From an uncultured Lachnospiraceae bacterium (GTDB lineage Bacteria > Bacillota > Clostridia > Lachnospirales > Lachnospiraceae), in NCBI GenBank assembly GCA_910589075.1, contig CAJUSK010000032.1, positions 1 to 64,000 of the forward strand: DNA of 64,000 bases. Direction: 5' to 3'. Positions 41,300 through 48,903 of the stretch are shown here, one piece after another. Positions within the stretch are counted from its first letter, which is position 1. The number at the start of each line of letters is the position of its first letter. A model generated the notes under the pieces. The model had not been told where the DNA came from. It saw nothing but the letters and a program-made list of their open reading frames with translations, and searched no databases. A program made the translations under genes and the position numbers.

Positions 41300-42373
41300 A
41301 TGAAAAAATTAAATAAAACGACGAAAAACAATCTGGTTACATATGCGATTGTCATTGTTGCCTATCTTGTAGTTATGTTGCTGGGCGTGTCGGGACATAT
41401 ATCCAGCCTGATGGAAGGGCTTCTGGTTCCACTGTGCATCTATGTAATTCTGGCGGTATCCCTGAATCTGGTAGTCGGTATCCTGGGAGAATTAAGCCTG
41501 GGACATGCGGGGTTTATGTGCGTGGGCGCTTTCGCCGGTTCCTTTTTTTCCATGTGTACAAAGGAGGCCATGCCGGCCGGTCTGCGGTTTTTTTTGGCGC
41601 TTGTGATTGGCGCTGTTGTGGCAGCGTTGTTCGGGATTTTGATCGGGATACCGGTGCTGCGGCTGAAAGGTGATTATCTGGCGATTGTGACTCTGGCTTT
41701 TGGAGAGATTATTAAAAATCTGATGAATGTCCTGTACATTGGCAGAGACGAGGCGGGTTTCCACTTTTCCATGAAAGATACTCTCTCTCTGGGGCTTTCG
41801 CCGGAAGGAAAAGCGATTATCAATGGACCGCAGGGGATTACCGGTACACCTCATGACGCCAGCTTTACCATAGGGATTCTTCTGATCCTGCTGACGCTTT
41901 TTATTGTTCTGAATCTGATCCATTCCCGGGACGGCAGGGCGATTATGGCCATCCGGGACAATCGCATTGCAGCGGAATCCATTGGCATTCATGTGACCAG
42001 ATACAAGCTGATGGCGTTTACCCTGTCTGCATCCATAGCGGGAGTTGCCGGGGTATTGTATGGACATAACCTTTCCACCCTGACAGCTCTCCCGAAAAAT
42101 TTCGGATACAATATGTCCATTATGATACTGGTATTTGTGGTACTGGGAGGCATCGGTAATATAAGAGGCTCCGTCATATCCGCAGTGGTGCTGACACTGC
42201 TGCCGGAATTGCTGCGGGGACTGAGCGATTACCGTATGCTGATCTATGCCATTGTCCTGATTGCCATGATGCTGTTTAACTGGAGCCCCAGGGCGGTGGA
42301 ATTCAGGGAACGGTATTCACTCAAGCGTTTATTTGGCATGTGGAGAAATCCGGAAAAACAGGCTGACAGATAA
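41300..42373 (+). CDS. livM: branched-chain amino acid ABC transporter permease LivM
   Basis: A 357-residue permease with about nine membrane segments. The typical motifs are AVSLNLVVGILGELSLGHAG, the LKGDYLAIVTLAFGEI loop and the coupling region VFVVLGGIGNIRGSVISAVV. It forms a heterodimer with LivH. Together with the two ATPases it imports the ligand bound by LivJ. The gene lies in the tight livHMGF cluster. Confidence 0.95.
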   Translation: MKKLNKTTKNNLVTYAIVIVAYLVVMLLGVSGHISSLMEGLLVPLCIYVILAVSLNLVVGILGELSLGHAGFMCVGAFAGSFFSMCTKEAMPAGLRFFLALVIGAVVAALFGILIGIPVLRLKGDYLAIVTLAFGEIIKNLMNVLYIGRDEAGFHFSMKDTLSLGLSPEGKAIINGPQGITGTPHDASFTIGILLILLTLFIVLNLIHSRDGRAIMAIRDNRIAAESIGIHVTRYKLMAFTLSASIAGVAGVLYGHNLSTLTALPKNFGYNMSIMILVFVVLGGIGNIRGSVISAVVLTLLPELLRGLSDYRMLIYAIVLIAMMLFNWSPRAVEFRERYSLKRLFGMWRNPEKQADR

Positions 42374-42418
42374 CAAACAGTGTTACAACGGATTTTATAT
42401 GAGACGAAGGAGTCGTGT

Positions 42419-43177
42419 ATGGCATTATTAGATGTACAAAATTTGTGTATTTCATTCGGCGGTCTCCGGGCTGTGGATGATTTTGAAATTCATATTGAAA
42501 AAGGGCAGCTCTATGGCCTGATCGGGCCCAACGGCGCGGGTAAAACGACTGTATTTAACCTTCTGACCGGCGTATACAAGCCGGGAGAGGGCATTATCAG
42601 GCTGGACGGCCAGGACATTACAGGAAAGAAAACGATTGAAATCAATAAAGCAGGAATTGCCAGAACCTTTCAGAATATCCGTCTGTTTAAGGGGATGTCG
42701 GTACTGGACAATGTAAAAGCCGGTCTCCACAATCATTACAAATATTCTTCTCTGGCAGGTATTTTCCGCCTGCCATCCTGGAGGAAGATGGAACGGGAAA
42801 TGGATGAGCGGGCCATGGAGCTTCTGGAAGTGTTTGACCTGGGCGGTGAAGCCGATTATCTGGCTTCCAATCTGCCTTACGGCAAACAGAGAAAACTGGA
42901 AATAGCCAGGGCGCTTGCCACAGAACCCAAACTGCTTTTGCTGGATGAGCCTGCGGCAGGTATGAATCCCAATGAGACAAAGGAGCTGATGGATACCATC
43001 CGTCTGATCCGGGACCAGTTTGATATGACGATTTTGCTGATTGAGCATGATATGAAACTGGTGTCCGGCATTTGTGAGGCGCTTTCTGTGTTAAATTTCG
43101 GACGGATCCTGGCACAGGGCGAGACGGGTACCGTGTTAAATGATCCACAGGTTATCACGGCATATCTGGGAGAATAG
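42419..43177 (+). CDS. livG: branched-chain amino acid ABC transporter ATPase LivG
   Basis: A 252-residue ATP-binding subunit. Walker A GPNGAGKTT, Q-loop region RTFQNIRLF, a variant signature LPYGKQRKLEIARAL and Walker B LLLLDEPAAGMNP are all present. The length and the extended insertion between Walker A and the signature are typical of LivG as opposed to LivF. GAAGGAGTCGTGT before the ATG at 42419 defines the start. It energises the LivHM channel with LivF. Confidence 0.95.
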   Translation: MALLDVQNLCISFGGLRAVDDFEIHIEKGQLYGLIGPNGAGKTTVFNLLTGVYKPGEGIIRLDGQDITGKKTIEINKAGIARTFQNIRLFKGMSVLDNVKAGLHNHYKYSSLAGIFRLPSWRKMEREMDERAMELLEVFDLGGEADYLASNLPYGKQRKLEIARALATEPKLLLLDEPAAGMNPNETKELMDTIRLIRDQFDMTILLIEHDMKLVSGICEALSVLNFGRILAQGETGTVLNDPQVITAYLGE

Positions 43178-43188
43178 GAGGAAGATAG

Positions 43189-43899
43189 ATGGCGATGCTG
43201 GAAGTGAAAGACCTGGAAGTGTATTACGGCATGATCCAGGCTCTGAAAGGAATTTCCTTTGAGGTCAATGAAGGGGAAGTCATTGCCCTGATCGGCGCCA
43301 ATGGCGCCGGGAAGACAACCACACTGCATACAATCACAGGGCTTCTTCCTGCCAAAAAAGGAAGCGTGCTGTTTGAAGGAAAGGATATCACAAAGGTTCC
43401 GGGACATAAAATCGTATCCATGGGTATGGCGCATGTGCCGGAAGGACGGCGTATCTTTGCGCAGCTTTCCGTGCTTCAGAATCTCAGGATGGGTGCCTAT
43501 ACAAGAAAAGACAAGGATGAAATCGAAGCCACGCTCAAAATGGTGTATGAGCGTTTTCCACGTCTGGAAGAGCGGCAAAACCAGATGGCGGGTACGCTCA
43601 GTGGCGGTGAGCAGCAGATGCTGGCCATGGGGCGGGCGCTGATGTCCCATCCCAGGATTATATTAATGGATGAACCGTCCATGGGGCTTTCGCCCATTTT
43701 TGTAAATGAGATCTTCGAGATTATCAAAGAGGTAAGCAAAAGCGGCACTACGGTTCTTCTGGTGGAGCAGAATGCCAAAAAAGCCCTTTCCATTGCAGAC
43801 CGGGCCTATGTGTTGGAAACAGGCAGCATTGTTCTGGAAGGACGTGCCGATGTACTGATGTCGGATGATTCCATTAAAAAGGCATATCTGGGAGAATAA
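43189..43899 (+). CDS. livF: branched-chain amino acid ABC transporter ATPase LivF
   Basis: The second ATPase of the system, 236 residues. Walker A GANGAGKTT, signature LSGGEQQMLAMGRAL and Walker B IILMDEPSMGLSP are intact, and the start LEVKDLEVYYGMIQALKG is characteristic of LivF. It begins 11 bases after livG. The next gene, a cytidylate-kinase-like protein, follows 43 bases later and may be cotranscribed. Confidence 0.96.
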   Translation: MAMLEVKDLEVYYGMIQALKGISFEVNEGEVIALIGANGAGKTTTLHTITGLLPAKKGSVLFEGKDITKVPGHKIVSMGMAHVPEGRRIFAQLSVLQNLRMGAYTRKDKDEIEATLKMVYERFPRLEERQNQMAGTLSGGEQQMLAMGRALMSHPRIILMDEPSMGLSPIFVNEIFEIIKEVSKSGTTVLLVEQNAKKALSIADRAYVLETGSIVLEGRADVLMSDDSIKKAYLGE

Positions 43900-43942
43900 G
43901 GAGTCAGGGCGGAATAAGACAGAGGGGTTAAGGAGGAGTAGC

Positions 43943-44563
43943 ATGGATAAGGTTGTCATTACCATTGCAAGACAATATGGGAGCGGTGGGCGTACCATTG
44001 GCCAGATGTTGTCAAAAGAGTTGGGAATCCACTATTATGATAAGGAACTGCTCAAACTTGCATCGGAAGAGAGCGGTATTCATGAAAGACTGTTTGCAGG
44101 CGTGGATGAAAAGCTGAAAAACAGCCCGCTGTTGCGGATTACCAAAAAAATTTATCAGGGACAGTTGATCCCGCCGGAAAGTGAAGAGTTCACTTCCATG
44201 GAAAATCTGTTTAACTATCAGGCGAAAGTGATTAAAGAACTGGCGGAAGAGGAATCCTGTATCATTATCGGACGCTGTGCGGATTATGTGCTCAGGGATT
44301 ATGACAATGTACTGAGTGTGTTTATTCATGCGCCGGAGGACTACTGCATTGAACAGGCCAGACGCAAACTGAGTATGCCGGACCGGGAAATTAAAAAATT
44401 TATCCAGAAGACGGATAAAGAACGGCGGGATTATTACTGGCATTATACCGGAAGAGAGTGGACGGATGCCAGAAATTATGATCTGTGCCTGGATAGCAGT
44501 AAACTGGGTATGGAACGGTGTATAGAAGAGATTCAGGCATATATGAAAGTCAGATTCAGATAG
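43943..44563 (+). CDS. cytidylate kinase-like protein
   Basis: A 206-residue P-loop kinase of the Cytidylate_kin2 family, common as extra copies in Lachnospiraceae. It starts MDKVVITIARQYGSGGRTIG, with a P-loop-like GSGGR, and continues IHYYDKELLKLASEESGIHE. These proteins resemble CMP kinase, but their true substrate is not established; no link with amino acid uptake is known. AAGGAGGAGTAGC precedes the ATG at 43943. The following regulator starts 22 bases later. Confidence 0.85.
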   Translation: MDKVVITIARQYGSGGRTIGQMLSKELGIHYYDKELLKLASEESGIHERLFAGVDEKLKNSPLLRITKKIYQGQLIPPESEEFTSMENLFNYQAKVIKELAEEESCIIIGRCADYVLRDYDNVLSVFIHAPEDYCIEQARRKLSMPDREIKKFIQKTDKERRDYYWHYTGREWTDARNYDLCLDSSKLGMERCIEEIQAYMKVRFR

Positions 44564-44585
44564 GCGTTTGGGCACGGATTGTGGT

Positions 44586-45305
44586 ATGTACCAATATGAA
44601 AAAGTAGACAAACAACTTCTGGCAGTTCAGGTGGAAGATGAACTGTTACAGTATATTATAAAGGAACCGGTGGAAATCGGACAGAAAATTCCCAATGAAT
44701 ACAGGTTGGCAGAACTTTTCGGGGTGAGCCGCAGCACTGTGCGGGAAGCTGTGAAGAGCCTGGCGACCAGGGGGATACTGGAGGTAAGAAGAGGTTCCGG
44801 CACCTATGTAGTCAACACCTCTTTGCCGGAAAACGATCCGCTGGGGCTGTCATGTTTGCAGGATAAATATAAGCTGGCGCTGGAGCTCTTCGATGTGCGT
44901 CTGATGCTGGAGCCGGAAATTGCCGCCCTTGCGGCAGAGAGCGCCAGTCCGGAGCAGCTTGAAACACTGGCCCGGCTTTGTGATGAAACAGAGCAGATGT
45001 ATCTGGAGGGGCAAAATCATATTCCCGGAGACATTGCATTCCATACCTGTATTGCGGGTTGCAGCCAGAACCGAGTGGTGGAACGGCTGATACCGGTGAT
45101 AAATACGGCGGTGCTGACCTTTGCCAATCTCACTCATCGGACGCTGATGCAGGAAACCATCGAAACCCATCGGGCGATTGTCAATGCGATTCTGGACCGT
45201 GATCCGGTGGGCGCCAGGTGCGCCATGGTGATGCATCTGACTTATAACCGTCAGGCACTGGTAAAGCTGTTGAAAGAGCAGAAAGAGAACGAAAAGACTG
45301 ACTAA
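44586..45305 (+). CDS. FadR-subfamily GntR transcriptional regulator
   Basis: A 239-residue regulator. The N-terminal winged helix (about 20-75) includes NEYRLAELFGVSRSTVREAV and the wing LEVRRGSGTYVV. The C-terminal FCD domain (about 90-230) has the metal/ligand residues of FadR-type regulators (DVRLMLEPEIAALAA, then FHTCIAG and ETHRAIVNAI). Its place directly before the permease/dehydratase pair suggests it responds to a sugar acid and controls those genes. The start is uncertain: ATG at 44586 is used, and a TTG at 44568 is possible. No strong ribosome site is visible for either. Confidence 0.88.
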   Translation: MYQYEKVDKQLLAVQVEDELLQYIIKEPVEIGQKIPNEYRLAELFGVSRSTVREAVKSLATRGILEVRRGSGTYVVNTSLPENDPLGLSCLQDKYKLALELFDVRLMLEPEIAALAAESASPEQLETLARLCDETEQMYLEGQNHIPGDIAFHTCIAGCSQNRVVERLIPVINTAVLTFANLTHRTLMQETIETHRAIVNAILDRDPVGARCAMVMHLTYNRQALVKLLKEQKENEKTD

Positions 45306-45438
45306 ACGGCTGTATGCAGGATTGTGGGAACATTTTTCAAACGGGGTGTTTCTGTGTTACATGGAATCATTGGTTTACAGATGAAACAAGTGCGCAGGCT
45401 GTTTGTATAAAAAAATAATATATGGTTAAAATAAACAA

Positions 45439-45479
45439 AAAATGAGGATTTCGATGTATGAAATCCTCATTTTTTTGTT
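45439..45479 (+). terminator. terminator after the GntR gene
   Basis: AAAATGAGGATTT and AAATCCTCATTTTT form a 13-bp stem with a nine-base loop and a T-run; the A-run on the other side makes it potentially bidirectional. Confidence 0.9.
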
Positions 45480-45516
45480 AAAATGAGAGAAAATAAGAAA
45501 CAAAACATCGTATGTA

Positions 45517-45545
45517 TTGACAAAATTGTTCAAAAAATATATATT
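45517..45545 (+). promoter_or_regulatory. promoter and candidate GntR operator of the gntP-dehydratase operon
   Basis: TTGACA (45517-45522), 17 bases, TATATT (45540-45545). An imperfect palindrome TTGACAAAATTGTTCAA (45517-45533) covers the -35 box and is a plausible site for the neighbouring FadR-type regulator. The gap 45306-45669 otherwise holds the terminator and a possible 19-codon leader frame at 45614. Confidence 0.55.
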
Positions 45546-45613
45546 TTATTCAGAAAACATAAGATGTCAGACAAAAAATAAAAAATAAAGGAGGATAAGG
45601 GGATATACATCAG

Positions 45614-45673
45614 ATGACTGACATGTATAAGAAGGAACGTGATAAACTGAGAAAGAGAGGATATGCAGTATGA
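45614..45673 (+). CDS. possible 19-codon leader peptide overlapping gntP
   Basis: ATG at 45614 opens a frame (MTDMYKKERDKLRKRGYAV) whose TGA overlaps the GntP start codon by four bases in ATGA form. This is the arrangement used for translational coupling. The nearest ribosome-like site (AAGGGG) is 10-12 bases away and only fair. It could be chance. Confidence 0.2.
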   Translation: MTDMYKKERDKLRKRGYAV

Positions 45674-47025
45674 CAGCAGAGATTGCTTTAAATCCAACAA
45701 GGCTGGTAATTGCCGCGATTATTGGTCTGATACTTTTGTTGGTACTCATTATCAAATTTAAAATACAGGCAATGATCGCCATTCTGATCGGCGCGATTTC
45801 TATTGGCCTGATTGCGGGAATGCCTGCGGAAACCATTGTTACGGCGGTGAACGACGGCATTGGGAATACACTCAAGGGCATAGCGCTGCTGGTGGGACTG
45901 GGTTCCATGTTCGGCGCGATTCTGGAAATATCAGGTGGCGCCCAGACACTGGCTGTTACGATGGTCAAGTGGTTTGGGGATAAAAAGGCAGCCTGGGCGC
46001 TGGGCATTACCGGGCTTGTGATTGCCATGCCGGTGTTTTTTGACGCTGGTCTGATTATTTTGATTCCGCTGGCCTTTTCTCTGGCAAAGCGGACGAAGCG
46101 CTCCTCGCTCTTTTATGTGATTCCGCTTCTGGCGGGTCTGGCTGTTGGGCATGCCTTTATACCGCCCACACCTGGGCCGATTCTGGTAGCCAATATGCTG
46201 GATGTGGAGCTGGGCTGGGTAATTCTGGTGGGCATTTTCTGTGGTGTGGTTTCCATGGTAGTGGCAGGACCCATTTGGGGCGGGATCTGTGGCAGCAAAT
46301 ATAGCCTTCCGGTACCTGAACATGTGGCAAATCAGGAAGATTTCGATGAATCCAAACTGCCCAATTTCTGGGCCATTGTGGGGATTATCCTCATTCCCCT
46401 GGTGCTGATTATCCTGGATTCCGTAACCGGGGTGGTTCCGGCACTGGCTTCCTGGCAGCCTGTTTTTGCCTTTTTAGGTGAGCCTTTTGTGGCTCTGCTG
46501 ATTGCCACGGTGGCAGCCATGTTGATTTTGGGCATCGGCCATGGATACAGTACGGAAGAGCTGGAAAAGGTCATGACCAAATCGTTGGAACCTACGGGCC
46601 TCATTTTGCTTGTCACAGCCTGTGGCGGTGTACTCAGATATGTGCTGCAATATTCCGGTATGGGTGATTTAATCGGGGATGCGGTCAGCACCATGTCTCT
46701 GCCCATTGTGATTCTGGCTTTTATTGTAGCTGCGCTGGTGCGCATCTGTGTGGGATCCGCCACGGTGGCTATGACCATGGCAGCCGGGATCATTGCGTCC
46801 ATACCGGGGATTGCGGATCTTTCCCCTCTGTATCTGGCCTGCACCACAGCCGCAGTGGCAGGCGGCGCAACCGTATGTTCCCACTTTAACGACTCCGGTT
46901 TCTGGCTGGTAAAGTCCCTGGTGGGTATGGACGAAAAAACCACGTTGAAAACATGGACAATTATGGAAACCCTGGTGGGCGGAACGGGGTTTGTTGTGGC
47001 ATTGATCATTTCGTTTTTTGCATAG
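45670..47025 (+). CDS. GntP-family gluconate/sugar-acid permease
   Basis: A 451-residue integral membrane protein with about twelve hydrophobic segments, of the GntP family of proton-coupled gluconate or related sugar-acid symporters. Features are the N-terminal LILLLVLIIKFKIQAMIAIL, the motif LGLGSMFGAI-like VGLGSMFGAILEISGGAQTL and the later SATVAMTMAAGI and HFNDSGFWLVKS motifs. The next gene is a sugar-acid-type dehydratase, which supports import of an aldonate. GAGAGAGGATATGCAGT precedes the ATG. Confidence 0.92.
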   Translation: MTAEIALNPTRLVIAAIIGLILLLVLIIKFKIQAMIAILIGAISIGLIAGMPAETIVTAVNDGIGNTLKGIALLVGLGSMFGAILEISGGAQTLAVTMVKWFGDKKAAWALGITGLVIAMPVFFDAGLIILIPLAFSLAKRTKRSSLFYVIPLLAGLAVGHAFIPPTPGPILVANMLDVELGWVILVGIFCGVVSMVVAGPIWGGICGSKYSLPVPEHVANQEDFDESKLPNFWAIVGIILIPLVLIILDSVTGVVPALASWQPVFAFLGEPFVALLIATVAAMLILGIGHGYSTEELEKVMTKSLEPTGLILLVTACGGVLRYVLQYSGMGDLIGDAVSTMSLPIVILAFIVAALVRICVGSATVAMTMAAGIIASIPGIADLSPLYLACTTAAVAGGATVCSHFNDSGFWLVKSLVGMDEKTTLKTWTIMETLVGGTGFVVALIISFFA

Positions 47026-47053
47026 AAGAGCAATAGGAAAGGACAGGTGTAGT

Positions 47054-48811
47054 ATGGGCAAATTAAAAAGTCAGGAAATGCGTAAAGTGGCGCCGGAACT
47101 GGATCCGCTGCGTATTGGTACAGGCTGGAAACCGGAGGATCTGGAGAAACCGCAGGTATTGATCGAGAGTACTTACGGAGACAGCCATCCGGGGAGCGGA
47201 CATTTGAATCTGCTGGTAGAAGAAGTAAAAAAGGGAATTGAGGAGGCCGGAGGATTCGGCGCCAGATATTTCTGTACGGATATATGCGATGGGGAGAGTC
47301 AGGGGACAGACGGTATCAATTTCAGCCTGGTCAGCCGGGAAATGATTTCCAATATGATAGAAATCCATGCCAATGCCACGCCCTTTGACGGGGGTGTGTA
47401 CCTGTCGAGCTGTGATAAAGGGCTGCCGGGCAATCTGATGGGGCTGTGCCGGGTAAATATACCGGCCATCGTAGTGCCGGGGGGAACCATGAACGCAGGC
47501 CCTGATATGCTGACGCTGGAACAGCTTGGCATGTACAGCGCAAAATACCAGAGAGGTGAGATCGACGAGGCAAAACTGAACTGGGCAAAACAAAATGCAT
47601 GTCCCAGTTGCGGCGCATGTTCCTTTATCGGTACGGCCTCCACCATGCAGATTATGGCGGAAGCTCTTGGGCTGGCGCTGCCGGGCAGCGCATTGATGCC
47701 TGCCACCAGTCCGGATTTGCTGACTTTCGCAAGAGAAGCCGGAAGGCAATCTGTAAAACTGGCATGGACGGACCATATGCGTCCCAGCGATCTGCTGACA
47801 ACGGACAGTTTTGAAAATGCCATACTGGTGCATGCGGCTGTTTCCGGCAGTACCAACTGTCTGTTGCACATACCGGCCATTGCCCATGAACTGGGTATTG
47901 AAATTACAGGCGATACCTTTGACAGGCTGCACCGGGGGGCCAGATATCTTCTGGATGTGCGTCCGGCAGGCCGCTGGCCCGCAGAGTGTTTCTATTATGC
48001 AGGCGGGGTTCCTGCAATCATGGAAGAAATACGGGATTGCCTGCATCTGGATGTCATGACGGTAACCGGTAAAACCCTGGGAGAGAATCTGGATACCCTC
48101 AGAGAAAACGGTTTTTATGACCGCTGTCAGAAATGGCTGGAAGAATTCAACAAACGGTACGGGTGTTCTCTGACAAAAGAGGATATAATCCGGCCTCGTG
48201 ATAAGGCCATCGGGACAGATGGCAGCATTGCCATTCTGCGGGGGAATCTGGCGCCGGAAGGCGCAGTGATCAAGCATACCGCCTGCCCGAAAGAAATGTT
48301 CCGCGCCGTCCTGCGGGCCAGACCCTTTGACAGTGAGGAAGCATGTCTGGATGCGGTATTGCAGCATAAAGTGGAAAAAGGGGACGCTGTCTTTATCCGT
48401 TATGAGGGCCCTAAGGGAAGCGGTATGCCGGAAATGTTTTATACATCAGAGGCCATCAGCAGTGATAAAGAACTGGGGCGCAGTATTGCGTTGATTACGG
48501 ACGGACGGTTTTCCGGTGCTTCCACGGGCCCGGTGATCGGGCACTGCAGTCCGGAAGCAGCGGACGGGGGACCCATTGCCCTGGTGGAAGAGGGAGATTT
48601 AATTGAAATTGACATACAGGAGCGGAAGCTGAATATTGTGGGTATCCATGGAGAGAGGAAATCACCGGAAGAAATCGAAACGGTTCTGGAAAGCCGCAGA
48701 AAGAACTGGAAGCCAAAAGAGATGCGTTACAAAAAGGGTGCGTTACGGCTGTTTGCGGAGCATGCGGTCAGCCCCATGAAAGGTGCATATCTGGCATTTG
48801 AAGATATTTGA
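47054..48811 (+). CDS. IlvD/Edd-family dehydratase (probable sugar-acid dehydratase)
   Basis: A 585-residue dehydratase with an iron-sulfur cluster. The three cluster cysteines are likely those in TDICDGESQGTDG, SSCDKGLPGN and CPSCGACSFIGTASTMQ. The C-terminal swivel domain has GRFSGASTGPVIGHCSPEAA. The DICDGES form is closer to pentonate/hexonate dehydratases than to biosynthetic dihydroxyacid dehydratase (NxCN), and the GntP permease and FadR-type regulator next to it agree. It would form a 2-keto-3-deoxy sugar acid. An aldolase or kinase for the product is not in this window. The exact substrate is unknown. Confidence 0.85.
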   Translation: MGKLKSQEMRKVAPELDPLRIGTGWKPEDLEKPQVLIESTYGDSHPGSGHLNLLVEEVKKGIEEAGGFGARYFCTDICDGESQGTDGINFSLVSREMISNMIEIHANATPFDGGVYLSSCDKGLPGNLMGLCRVNIPAIVVPGGTMNAGPDMLTLEQLGMYSAKYQRGEIDEAKLNWAKQNACPSCGACSFIGTASTMQIMAEALGLALPGSALMPATSPDLLTFAREAGRQSVKLAWTDHMRPSDLLTTDSFENAILVHAAVSGSTNCLLHIPAIAHELGIEITGDTFDRLHRGARYLLDVRPAGRWPAECFYYAGGVPAIMEEIRDCLHLDVMTVTGKTLGENLDTLRENGFYDRCQKWLEEFNKRYGCSLTKEDIIRPRDKAIGTDGSIAILRGNLAPEGAVIKHTACPKEMFRAVLRARPFDSEEACLDAVLQHKVEKGDAVFIRYEGPKGSGMPEMFYTSEAISSDKELGRSIALITDGRFSGASTGPVIGHCSPEAADGGPIALVEEGDLIEIDIQERKLNIVGIHGERKSPEEIETVLESRRKNWKPKEMRYKKGALRLFAEHAVSPMKGAYLAFEDI

Positions 48812-48860
48812 AGATGAAAAACAATCCCCATTGCGCAGGCACCACAGAGAAGTAAAAAGA

Positions 48861-48903
48861 GAAACACGCCTGTTACAGCGTTACCATAACAGGCGTGTGT
48901 TTC
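48861..48903. terminator. bidirectional terminator between dehydratase and CNNM-PrdX genes
   Basis: GAAACACGCCTGTTA and TAACAGGCGTGTGTTTC pair in a 15-bp stem. On the reverse strand the hairpin is followed by TCTCTTTTTAC. The stem includes the last codons and stop of the reverse-strand gene, so the terminator overlaps its coding end. Confidence 0.8.

Noticed and set aside
47063..48367. 434-codon reverse frame opposite the dehydratase gene
   Set aside because: The forward strand carries the conserved cluster motifs; the reverse frame has no start signal or recognisable motif.
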